From Clostridiales bacterium (GTDB lineage: Bacteria; Bacillota; Clostridia; Saccharofermentanales; UBA5734): 5,753 nucleotides of DNA. Below, one piece after another: positions 1-5,753 of this stretch. Numbering within the stretch: position 1 is the stretch's first letter; each line of letters begins with the position of its first letter. The translations under genes were made by a program, and so were the position numbers. The notes under the pieces were generated by a model, which had not been told where the DNA came from, searched no databases, and saw nothing but the letters and a program-made list of their open reading frames with translations. The DNA lies in NCBI GenBank assembly GCA_007135995.1, contig SLHU01000327.1, positions 1 through 5,753 on the forward strand, written 5' to 3'.

Positions 1-143
1 ATTTTACTTTTCAGCAATGTATCTGCATTCTGTAAAATAGTAACACTTTGAGCACCTTAAAGATACAGCACCTCTTCCGAAAGCGTACCACGTACCGGAG
101 CGGAAGCCGCACCGGAGCGGAAGCCGCAAAAGGAATGAGACAG
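1..143. other. Gene-free, AT-rich left edge downstream of the SWIM gene
   Basis: I see no convincing gene here. The first 60 bases are about 32% GC by direct count. The only structure is a 17-bp tandem repeat with a small dyad beside it (positions 74-127). No GC-rich stem followed by a T-run is visible in either direction, so I cannot name a terminator for the minus-strand SWIM gene that ends at 144. Confidence 0.6.
94..127. repeat. 17-bp perfect tandem direct repeat, two copies
   Basis: The unit ACCGGAGCGGAAGCCGC occurs at 94-110 and again, with no gap and no mismatch, at 111-127. It is far more GC-rich than its surroundings. The first copy also forms the right arm of a dyad: CTTCCG at 74-79 pairs with CGGAAG at 101-106, and two GTAC tetramers (85-88, 92-95) sit symmetrically inside. 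Its function is unknown. It lies 16 bp past the SWIM stop codon, so a role in transcript ending or a recombination scar are both possible. Confidence 0.8.
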
Positions 144-860
144 TCACAGGCCGAATATTGCTGATATATCTTTTTGAGGAATAGATCGTTTGCTTCTTTT
201 ACCGGCATTCTTGAGCATGCTTTCCAATTTTTTGTCCATTGTTTTTCTAACCAGCTCCTGCCCGTTCAGGTCTCTGAGCTCAAAAAACAGCATCGGGTTT
301 TGATCTAATCTGGAGCCAATGCCATATAATACAGCAGCTACGTGCTTGCACATACTTGCCCAGTCGGGGCAGCTGCAGCCAAATTGAATTTCCTTAGGTG
401 AAGGGAACAGCCCATATTGTCTGTCTGTAAAAAGAATTTCCAGTTCTTTTGGAAATCTGCCTTCGACGAGCTGCTCAAGTGAATCGATACTGTTATTGCA
501 TAATGAAATCATCTGTTCTTGCTTATTTTTGCTTAAAGTATCGATAATAACGTGGACAGTATAGATTTTCGAGCCACTTCCCATAACCATGGCGGCTATT
601 TGCCCTTTGCTTATTCTCAGATCCAGCACCGTATTACTGCGCACATAGCTTTTTCCGCGGCCAGTACGATTCGAATAGTCGGCATAGCTTTCCAGGTTCA
701 AATTCCATGCTTTGCCCCACCAGTTTTTCGCCAGGGTTCTGCCCTCAATCAAAACCGGTTCAATATCAGGGCTTTTCTTTTTCAGCTTTATCAGTGCTTT
801 GGCAGCTTTTGCTTTCTTTTCGGCAGCCGTTTCTTGTCTGTGGTAACCGTAATAACTCAT
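144..860 (-). CDS. SWIM zinc-finger protein, partner of SNF2-type helicase
   Basis: This is a 238-residue SWIM-domain protein. The zinc-binding motif CxCx(6)CxH is complete at C162, C164, C171 and H173, followed by the usual hydrophobic helix (residues 174-180). Residues 42-110 match the conserved N-terminal block of bacterial SWIM proteins, with NWWGKAW at 46-52, a Gly/Arg-rich [11 protein letters not shown] stretch, then a beta-rich VLDLRI/MVMGS section. The first 30 residues and the C-terminus (210-230) are Lys/Arg-rich, consistent with nucleic-acid binding. SWIM domains bind DNA or protein; in bacteria this family is typically encoded next to an SNF2 ATPase. Start: ATG at 860 has AGGTGG at 875-870, 9 nt upstream, and overlaps the stop of the SNF2 remnant (ATGA), implying translational coupling. 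No signal peptide or membrane segment is seen, so it is probably cytoplasmic. The gene is visibly more AT-rich than the sulfatase and repair genes. The family is secure, the exact role is not. Confidence 0.9.
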   Translation of the reverse strand: MSYYGYHRQETAAEKKAKAAKALIKLKKKSPDIEPVLIEGRTLAKNWWGKAWNLNLESYADYSNRTGRGKSYVRSNTVLDLRISKGQIAAMVMGSGSKIYTVHVIIDTLSKNKQEQMISLCNNSIDSLEQLVEGRFPKELEILFTDRQYGLFPSPKEIQFGCSCPDWASMCKHVAAVLYGIGSRLDQNPMLFFELRDLNGQELVRKTMDKKLESMLKNAGKRSKRSIPQKDISAIFGL

Positions 861-1094
861 GAGCTTTCACCACCTAATGCGAATATCTCCATCAGCTGTT
901 CGTTGCTAAATTCCGTGATCCATTGTTCGCCGCCAGAGCTTAAGATGTCACCAGATAATTTCTGTTTATCTTGAATGATGGCATCGATTTTTTCTTCGAT
1001 CGTGCCTTTTGTGACAAATTTATGTACCATCACATTTTTTGTTTGACCAATTCGAAAGGCGCGGTCCGTCGCCTGGTTTTCAACCGCCGGAAAA
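857..1094 (-). pseudogene. C-terminal remnant of SNF2-family DNA helicase
   Basis: On the minus strand the frame ending with TGA at 859-857 encodes about 78 residues that are clearly the end of an SNF2/Swi2 ATPase. It begins PAVENQ and continues into helicase motif VI ([11 protein letters not shown], with both arginines), then [17 protein letters not shown], typical of the segment after motif VI, and a short acidic tail. Family members of this type are usually around 900-1100 residues; motifs I-V and the usual WWN just before PAVENQ are absent. The same frame stays open back to a TAG at 1144-1142, but residues before P do not look like SNF2 and there is no credible start with a ribosome binding site. 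It overlaps the SWIM start by 4 nt, the normal arrangement of an SNF2-SWIM operon. I read it as a helicase gene cut by rearrangement near 1091-1100 (or a chimeric assembly join), and not as a functional small gene. Confidence 0.85.
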
Positions 1095-1095
1095 A

Positions 1096-1351
1096 CACCC
1101 TGCCAACCACATTGATGTTTGAACTGTGCTCGGCAAAAAATCTAGTGACGCTGCCATCATATGCTTTGATTTCTGTCCGGAAAACATCAACCAGCGTTTG
1201 CCATAATGATTGCAGCCAGTGATCATCAACATGTTCCATACCAATCACAAAAGGCAGTACTTCCTTGAAGCTGCTGATCTCCTCATCAATCAAGCCAATC
1301 AGTAACGGGTTCCATCATGGACAAAGCTTTTTGATCCATGTGCCATGCCAT
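1096..1351 (-). pseudogene. Broken 5' part of unrecognised gene downstream of the sulfatase
   Basis: An ATG at 1351-1349 shares its A with the sulfatase TGA (TGATG), a classic coupled start. The frame reads MAWHMDQKALSMMEPV and so on for 21 codons, then hits TGA at 1288-1286. Just there is a tandem TGAT TGAT (1292-1285). Removing one copy joins this frame to the next open frame, giving a continuous reading of about 85 residues (DEEISSFKEVLPF, then VDDHWLQSLWQTLVDVFRTEI and so on) up to the point near 1096 where SNF2 coding begins in a different frame. Composition and residue pattern look protein-like (amphipathic, mixed helical), but I recognise no family. It is therefore a candidate remnant: frameshifted once and lacking its 3' end. 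The alternative is that this is simply non-coding spacer with chance open frames. Confidence 0.4.
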
Positions 1352-2805
1352 CAGATGCCTGTCACAGGCTGCGCCGGCGGCAATCCTCTGGGATCTTCGT
1401 TTTGGGGCACCACATCCGCTGTATGCATGTACCACGCCAGCATACGTGTTTCCATATCTGTCCGTATCGGTGCATACGCCGGCTGATCATAAAAATTATT
1501 GAGTTCCCGGGGATCCTTTTTTAAATCATAAAGCTCACTGACACCAGCCGTACGCCGGATCAGCTTATAGTCCATTGTCCGCATCATCGCTGCCCTGCAT
1601 ACGCTTTCAGGATGTTCCTGCTGCTGCAGTCCTTTAGGCCAATATATATGTGCCGTATCACGGGGGATGTCATAGTCGCTCCATCGGCCTTCAAAGCAGT
1701 GTGTTTCATGCAGATCGTATCCGCCTTCAGCAAACACGGCTCTGTCCGGCTGACCCGGCTGGCCTTTCAGCTGCGAAACCAGCGACATTGCAAAATGGCT
1801 GTGTCCGGCTTTGATCCCTTCCATATCCAGAACCGTCGCCATGATATCAAACAATGCCACAGGCTCTTCAACAACATGCCCGGCCGTATTACCAGGCGCA
1901 CGAATCAAAAGCGGCACTCTTGTCAGCGTATCATCCAGCCCGCTGGGCCATTTCTCAACCAGACCAAAGTCACCAGCCCAATCGCCGTGATCAGAAGAAA
2001 CAATTAAAGTCGTGTCGTCAGAAAGCCCTGTCTCGTCCAGCACTTTTAAAAGCTGACCTAGAATCCAGTCCATATAGCTGTTCATCCCGAGGTATATCGC
2101 CTGAATCTTCTCTAAAAATCCATCGGGCAGTTCATCCACCCGCCTGTATTGCTGAATCAGCTTGAAAAAATCAGGTTTTCTGGAGAGCTCAGCGGGACGC
2201 AGCGCAGGAATATCCTGCGGATCGTACATATCGTGATACGGCTGAGGCGCTGCATAGGGGGCATGGGGCAGTGACAAAGGAAGGTAAAGCAAAAACGGCT
2301 TATCGTCCTTTTGCCGGGAGCGCAGGAAATCGATGCCGCCCTGGACATTTCTCATATCGCCAGTCTCTTCGGGTGTTCCGGGAAACGGCTCATAGCGGAA
2401 ACTATAGTATCGCGGATCGTTTTTATCATATGGATTAGGCCCTGCGTGACCGCCCTCTTTATGATCATAATGATCGACACACTGCGTAAAACTCTCTTTT
2501 GCATACAGATCATTCTTGCCATACCACTCAATATGGAAACCCGCTTCTTTTAAATATTTAAACAAACTGGGCTCATGGGGCCTGAGCAAATGCCATAATG
2601 TACGATGTCCGGAAACATGAGGATACCAGCCCGTCATCGCGCTGCATCGGGAAGGTGAGCATACCGTATGCTGGACATGGCACTGCTCAAACTTGACACC
2701 TTCCTTCGCGATCCGGTCATAATTCGGCATCTGCACAAGAGGATGTCCGTAACAGGATACACTTTCTGCCCGCATTTCATCCGCCATAAACAAAATATAA
2801 TTCAT
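1351..2805 (-). CDS. Cytoplasmic Cys-type sulfatase (S1 / alkaline phosphatase superfamily)
   Basis: This predicted sulfuric ester hydrolase is 484 residues from the start chosen here. Numbering from the upstream ATG at 2820, the sulfatase signature CSPSR is at C54-R58; this cysteine is the one oxidised to formylglycine by FGE or a radical-SAM maturase, neither of which is encoded in the window. Other active-site elements are visible: an N-terminal metal-ligand acid (MADE, D14), GKND (K102), LPHAPY (H186), SSDHGD (D277, H278) and EKW (K290). The C-terminal YDLKKDPRE block is typical of the family, and total length is normal. The ATG at 2820 has no ribosome binding site, whereas AGGGAG (2817-2812) lies 6 nt before the second ATG at 2805, so I prefer 2805. 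There is no signal peptide, so it probably acts in the cytoplasm on imported sulfated sugars or small esters; the substrate cannot be told. Its stop overlaps a possible downstream start. It is transcribed divergently from the repair operon. Confidence 0.93.
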   Translation of the reverse strand: MNYILFMADEMRAESVSCYGHPLVQMPNYDRIAKEGVKFEQCHVQHTVCSPSRCSAMTGWYPHVSGHRTLWHLLRPHEPSLFKYLKEAGFHIEWYGKNDLYAKESFTQCVDHYDHKEGGHAGPNPYDKNDPRYYSFRYEPFPGTPEETGDMRNVQGGIDFLRSRQKDDKPFLLYLPLSLPHAPYAAPQPYHDMYDPQDIPALRPAELSRKPDFFKLIQQYRRVDELPDGFLEKIQAIYLGMNSYMDWILGQLLKVLDETGLSDDTTLIVSSDHGDWAGDFGLVEKWPSGLDDTLTRVPLLIRAPGNTAGHVVEEPVALFDIMATVLDMEGIKAGHSHFAMSLVSQLKGQPGQPDRAVFAEGGYDLHETHCFEGRWSDYDIPRDTAHIYWPKGLQQQEHPESVCRAAMMRTMDYKLIRRTAGVSELYDLKKDPRELNNFYDQPAYAPIRTDMETRMLAWYMHTADVVPQNEDPRGLPPAQPVTGI

Positions 2806-2811
2806 AGCACA

Positions 2812-2817
2812 CTCCCT
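2812..2817 (-). promoter_or_regulatory. Ribosome binding site deciding the sulfatase start
   Basis: AGGGAG lies 6 nt upstream of the ATG at 2805-2803. It lies inside the reading frame opened by the upstream ATG at 2820, which itself is preceded only by an A-rich run. This argues that translation starts at 2805 and that the five residues MRECA are not part of the protein. Confidence 0.65.
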
Positions 2818-2837
2818 CATTCTTTTTTTCTGTATTC

Positions 2838-2866
2838 ATTATACTGCATTAGCGTAAAAATACAGA
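2838..2866 (-). promoter_or_regulatory. Probable promoter of the sulfatase gene
   Basis: On the minus strand a perfect TATAAT occupies 2843-2838. With a 17-nt spacer, the -35 position falls on TCTGTA (2866-2861), a poor match to TTGACA, so activation or a weak promoter is possible. The expected transcript start near 2831 would leave a leader of roughly 25 nt before the preferred ATG at 2805. Confidence 0.55.
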
Positions 2867-2933
2867 CCGAATAATGCTAAACCGCAAAACACAGGCCGAT
2901 TCACAAAAAACAGACAACCGGCATTCATCCGGG

Positions 2934-2962
2934 CTGACTGAAAGGCAAAGTAAATGTATAAT
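2934..2962 (+). promoter_or_regulatory. Probable sigma-A-type promoter of the yhaO-yhaN operon
   Basis: CTGACT at 2934-2939 (four of six matches to TTGACA) is followed by a 17-nt spacer and a perfect TATAAT at 2957-2962. The start of transcription is expected near 2969, about 30 nt before the ATG at 2998. The ribosome binding site GAGGTG at 2988-2993 follows. No clear operator palindrome is seen in the divergent region. Confidence 0.65.
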
Positions 2963-2997
2963 GAGCAAGAATACCTGCCCTGACTGCGAGGTGAAAA

Positions 2998-4185
2998 ATG
3001 ACGAACAGCATTCGACTCGTTCATACAGCCGACATTCATCTGGGGACACCCTTTTCAGCACTGCCGGAACTGGCAGCCATGCTGCAGCAAGAACAGCTGC
3101 AGCTCTTCATGAATATGATCGATCACTGCCGGCAGACAGACGCTGATATACTTTTAATCGCCGGAGATATGTTTGAACAGGCCATCCCCGATCCGTCTCT
3201 GACTGGCGCTGTTTCGGAAGCGTTCCGTCTTCTCTCAAAGACAAGAATCTTTATAGCGCCGGGCAACCATGACCCTGTTTTTCCTGATTCACCCTGGCTA
3301 AAGAACAGCTGGCCGGACAATGTGCATGTTTTTCGCACCGGACTTGAGAAAGCAGCGCTCGATGACCTGAAAACATGCGTCTATGGCGCGGCATTTTGCA
3401 GCACCGCGGCTGTAAAGCCGCTGACTGGTCATCAAACACCAGATTTGGACGCGACGAAAATAAACATTTTGCTCCTGCACGGAGACCTGGTCGGACCAGG
3501 GCAGACCAGTGTCTATAACCCGGTTGATAAAGGCTGGCTGCAGCATTCAGGCTTTGACTATGTTGCATTAGGCCATGTCCATAAAGGGCATGACATCCCG
3601 GAAAGGATGCCGCAGAGCGATACGCTGTTTGCCTACAGCGGCTGCCCAGCCGGACGAGGCTTCGATGAGGCAGGTAAAAGAGGTATTATCAGCGGCAGCC
3701 TGATCAGGGTTGAGCAGCCGGGTCTTTCCGGACGCGGCTTTCGGGTTGATCACAATCTGTGTCAGACCAGCTTGCCCGGCAGACAGTATAAGCTGCTCGA
3801 TATTGATATCAGCGGCTGTCAGAACCACGATGATATCTATCTGGCGGTCAGAGATGGCATCCGGCATTCAGGCGCCGCCTGGCAGCAGGATCTGTTCAAG
3901 ATCATTTTGTCCGGCGCGATTGACGACAATCTGCAGCCTTCACCGGCGCTGCTGCAAAGCCGCCTGGCGCCAGATGTTTTCTTTTGTAAAATAACGGACA
4001 GGACAACCCGGGCATACAACCTGACAGCCCTGTCCGGCGAGCACTCGCTGATGGGTGCTTTTGTTCGCAGGGTACTGGGCCAGGATGAGCCTGACTGGAG
4101 CAAACTGAGTGCAGAGAAGATCCAGATGCTGCAAAGCGGCCTTCAGGCATTTGAAGGAGAGGTGCTTTATCGTGAAGCTGATTGA
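2998..4185 (+). CDS. yhaO: Mre11/SbcD-like DNA repair nuclease, YhaO type
   Basis: This 395-residue metallophosphoesterase belongs to the Mre11/SbcD/YhaO group, with a length close to Bacillus YhaO. All metal-binding motifs are present in order: D12-x-H14 (HTADIHLG), G56-D57, G89-N-H91-D92, H161 (LLHGD) and G192-H193-V-H195. The phosphoesterase core spans roughly residues 4-225 and ends in YSGCPAGRGFDEAGKRG, which fits the YhaO-type cap junction. Residues 260-395 form a smaller C-terminal domain that in this family contacts the ATPase partner. Family knowledge: these enzymes are Mn-dependent nucleases that process DNA ends when bound to a Rad50/SbcC-like ATPase. The ATG at 2998 has GAGGTG at 2988-2993 and lies behind a good promoter. 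The 3' end overlaps the GTG start of the yhaN-like gene by 14 nt, so the two are co-translated. The enzyme is cytoplasmic and looks catalytically complete. YhaO versus SbcD is decided mainly by the partner's type. Confidence 0.93.
   Translation: MTNSIRLVHTADIHLGTPFSALPELAAMLQQEQLQLFMNMIDHCRQTDADILLIAGDMFEQAIPDPSLTGAVSEAFRLLSKTRIFIAPGNHDPVFPDSPWLKNSWPDNVHVFRTGLEKAALDDLKTCVYGAAFCSTAAVKPLTGHQTPDLDATKINILLLHGDLVGPGQTSVYNPVDKGWLQHSGFDYVALGHVHKGHDIPERMPQSDTLFAYSGCPAGRGFDEAGKRGIISGSLIRVEQPGLSGRGFRVDHNLCQTSLPGRQYKLLDIDISGCQNHDDIYLAVRDGIRHSGAAWQQDLFKIILSGAIDDNLQPSPALLQSRLAPDVFFCKITDRTTRAYNLTALSGEHSLMGAFVRRVLGQDEPDWSKLSAEKIQMLQSGLQAFEGEVLYREAD
4154..4174 (+). promoter_or_regulatory. Ribosome binding site and GTG start of the yhaN-like gene
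   Basis: GAAGGAGAGG at 4153-4162 lies inside the end of yhaO, with its last G 9 nt before the GTG at 4172-4174. An ATG further upstream at 4109 is in frame but would add 21 residues (MQRRSRCCKAAF and so on) that are not family-like, whereas GTG gives VKLIEINVGHFG, the normal first beta-strand of YhaN/SMC-type ATPases. Confidence 0.8.
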
Positions 4186-5671
4186 AATCAATGTCGGTCA
4201 TTTTGGTCGGCTCAGTGAGATGCAGCTGAATTTAAAAGAAGGATTCCACCTGATTTATGGTGCCAATGAGAAAGGTAAAAGTACCCTGATGGCTTTTATC
4301 AGGGCGATGCTTTACGGCCTTGCCGGCAGCAGACGCCAGCTCATCGAAAATGACCGCCGCCGCTACATGCCGTGGGACGGCAGTAAAATGGGCGGTTATC
4401 TTATTTTGGAAAATAATGGCAGCCGGTATCGGCTGGAAAGGCGCTTTGGCCAGACAAAAGCAGGCGACCATACAGAGCTGATGGACGATATCAGCGGCAG
4501 GTCCATTACCCTGGCCAGCAGCGATGAGCCCGGTCTCAAGCTGCTCAACCTGACAGAAAATGAATTTATCAACACGGTTTTTGTCAGCCAGCTAAGCAGC
4601 ACCATCGGTACGTCTGAAGACCTGCTTGGCCGGCTGAGCAATCTGGCCGGCAGCGGTGATATGAGAGTATCACAACTGGAAGTTGATAATCGATTGAAAA
4701 AGGCGCAGGTTGATCTTGTGGCGGCCCGGGGGCAGGGAGGCAGACTCAATGAGGCGCGCAGCCTGCTGCTGCAGCTGCAGGAAGAAAGAGAATCGGCGGT
4801 TCGGGAAGCACTGCTGCAGGAAGAAAGGCTGGGCCGGCTGGAGGAGATGAAAACCCAGCTGCGCCAGAAAGAAGAAGCGCGGCTGGCATTAGCTGATGAG
4901 GCAAGATGGCAGGACGAGCTTGATTTTCTGGAAAAATACGGACAGATGTGCCAGCGCCAGCGCCAGCTGGCAACAGAAAAGGAAAAACTGCGCCTGGTTG
5001 ACAATCAACTAAAAAATGGTGATTTTAAGGCGACAAGAGACTTTTTAAAACAGGGACTGCAGCTGGAGCAGGCATGGCAGAACGCAAAAGCCCAGATCAT
5101 GCAGGCAAGACAGCAGACAGAAAGAAGCCGGCAGATGATTGAAGACCTGAACCAGCGGCTGCAAAAATATGGTCCGGTGCTGGGAATCGAACACAGCCAG
5201 CTGAAAAAACTACAGCAGCTTCTGGCAGAACAGCGCCGGGAAGCTGAAAAAAGAAGTCATCAACTTGGGTTAATGGAGGCTGAAAAGAACCGTCAGAGAG
5301 AAAAAGATAATACCCAGGCGATGACCTTCGCTGCAGAAAATGTATCAGATGCCCGGCAAAGGCTGCAGAATATTGAAAACGACGTTAAGACAGTCATCAG
5401 GGATCTTGAGCACCTCGATGAGCAGTCAAGAAGAATCGAGACAGAATATGAGAGGATCACTGAAGATAGCCTGCGTGACGTCGCCGGCCTGAAAGAAGAT
5501 CAGCAGGCAGCTGAAAAAGACCTGAGCGACCTCTTGAGTCAGATCAGACATCTTCAGAGCGGCAGGGATGCGTCAGAAAAAAAACTGGCCGCGCTCAAGC
5601 AAAATCTGCGGTCGCGACGTTCAGAAAAACCGAAGACCAGCCATTTAAGTTGTTATTTGTGCCGGAAATAA
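4172..5671 (+). pseudogene. yhaN: YhaN/Rad50-like ATPase, truncated to N-lobe and first coiled coil
   Basis: From the GTG start this frame gives 499 residues. Residues 1-160 are the N-terminal ATPase lobe, with Walker A GANEKGKST at 30-38, the YhaN-type block RRRYMPWDGSKMGG (62-75) and the Q-loop VFVSQ (Q140). Residues about 165-480 are a long, Gln/Glu/Arg-rich coiled coil. Full YhaN proteins are around 950 residues: the coil folds back and a C-terminal lobe supplies the ABC signature, Walker B and the D-loop. All of these are missing, so this product could not complete an ATP sandwich. The last ~18 residues (SRRSEKPKTSHLSCYLCRK) look like out-of-frame read-through, and a different frame becomes protein-like from about 5610. 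An 8-A run (5577-5584) lies just upstream, but the coil appears to continue past it, so simple slippage does not explain the break. Family knowledge: it would be the ATPase partner of the yhaO product in DNA-end processing. The N-terminal assignment is firm; whether the truncation is biological or an assembly join is unknown. Confidence 0.85.
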
Positions 5672-5753
5672 ATGAGCAATTGGAGCCCAATCAATACAAA
5701 AGTGAGCTAACCACCATTTGCGGGTATCTGTACATTCAAGATTTATTGTTAAA
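5614..5753 (+). CDS. Unrecognised coding fragment, missing start, runs off the window
   Basis: In the frame one base back from yhaN (codons at 5614, 5617, 5620 and so on) there is no stop to the end of the window; the frame is open back to 5515. From about 5617 it reads TFRKTEDQPFKLLFVPEINEQ and continues EPNQYKSELTTICGYLYIQ, with a normal soluble-protein balance of hydrophobic and charged residues. Base composition drops to about 35% GC by count over 5641-5753, against 47-60% in sampled lines of yhaN. It has no ATG and no ribosome binding site, so it looks like the interior of another gene joined to yhaN. I recognise no family. Its upstream edge is approximate, and a chance open frame remains possible given the short length. 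Confidence 0.45.

Noticed and set aside
552..974. 140-codon plus-strand open frame across the SWIM gene
   Set aside because: It is antisense to a clear SWIM-domain gene, has no ribosome binding site and its residues look like a reverse-frame shadow.
1096..1315. Faint resemblance of the FKEVLPFV...HWLQSLW stretch to the dynein heavy-chain linker
   Set aside because: The pattern is short and loose, and dynein is not expected in a bacterium; chance similarity is far more likely.
2915..3045. Near-repeat CGGCATTCATCCGGG (about 2919) versus CGACATTCATCTGGG (about 3030)
   Set aside because: The second copy encodes the catalytic D-I-H-L-G of the nuclease, so it is constrained by the protein; the match is two mismatches over 15 bases and probably coincidental.
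4396..5004. 202-codon minus-strand, Ser/Arg-rich open frame
   Set aside because: It lies opposite the yhaN coiled coil; the Ser-rich low-complexity product is what Gln/Glu/Leu codons give when read in reverse.
5640..5753. Minus-strand open frame of about 35 codons at the right edge (W-rich product)
   Set aside because: It overlaps the plus-strand fragment, whose residue make-up is more protein-like, and shows no SNF2 similarity, so it does not supply the missing half of the left-hand helicase.
1..5753. CRISPR array, tRNA/rRNA genes, insertion sequence or attachment sites
   Set aside because: No spaced direct repeats, no clover-leaf or rRNA-like stretch, no transposase or integrase motif and no terminal inverted repeats were seen on either strand.

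Overview
The window looks like DNA from a Bacillota-type (low-to-mid GC, Gram-positive) bacterium, possibly gut-associated. This is an inference from the YhaO/YhaN-type repair pair, the SWIM/SNF2 pair, strong GGAGG-like ribosome binding sites and compact operons with overlapping starts. No RNA gene, CRISPR array or complete mobile element is visible.

Layout: (1) Positions 1-143 are AT-rich with no gene, apart from a 17-bp tandem repeat next to a small dyad. (2) Positions 144-860 (minus) encode an intact SWIM zinc-finger protein. It overlaps by 4 nt the last ~78 codons of an SNF2-family helicase (857 to ~1094, minus), whose other ~90% is missing. (3) Positions ~1096-1351 (minus) hold what looks like the broken 5' part of an unrecognised gene. 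It would begin on the stop codon of the next gene upstream and is frameshifted by a 4-bp duplication. (4) Positions 1351-2805 (minus) encode a complete, apparently cytoplasmic Cys-type sulfatase. (5) A 192-bp divergent promoter region follows. (6) Positions 2998-4185 (plus) encode a complete Mre11/SbcD-like nuclease of the YhaO type. (7) Positions 4172-5671 (plus) encode the ATPase N-lobe and first coiled coil of its YhaN/Rad50-like partner, which is cut off before the second lobe. (8) From about 5610 to the end, the coding signal moves to another frame and the DNA becomes AT-rich, giving an unrecognised coding fragment that runs off the window.

Two partner systems are represented. SNF2 plus SWIM proteins are commonly encoded together, and here only the SWIM partner is whole. 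YhaO plus YhaN would form a nuclease/ATPase complex acting on DNA ends, and here only the nuclease is whole. The sulfatase is divergent from the repair operon and has no obvious functional link to it.

The most notable point is architectural. Two genes are truncated abruptly, at about 1091-1100 and at about 5600-5640, and the ~4.5 kb between these points is visibly more GC-rich than both flanks. That fits a recombinant or horizontally acquired block, or a chimeric assembly; the sequence alone cannot separate these. I do not see convincing evidence of a wholly new system.
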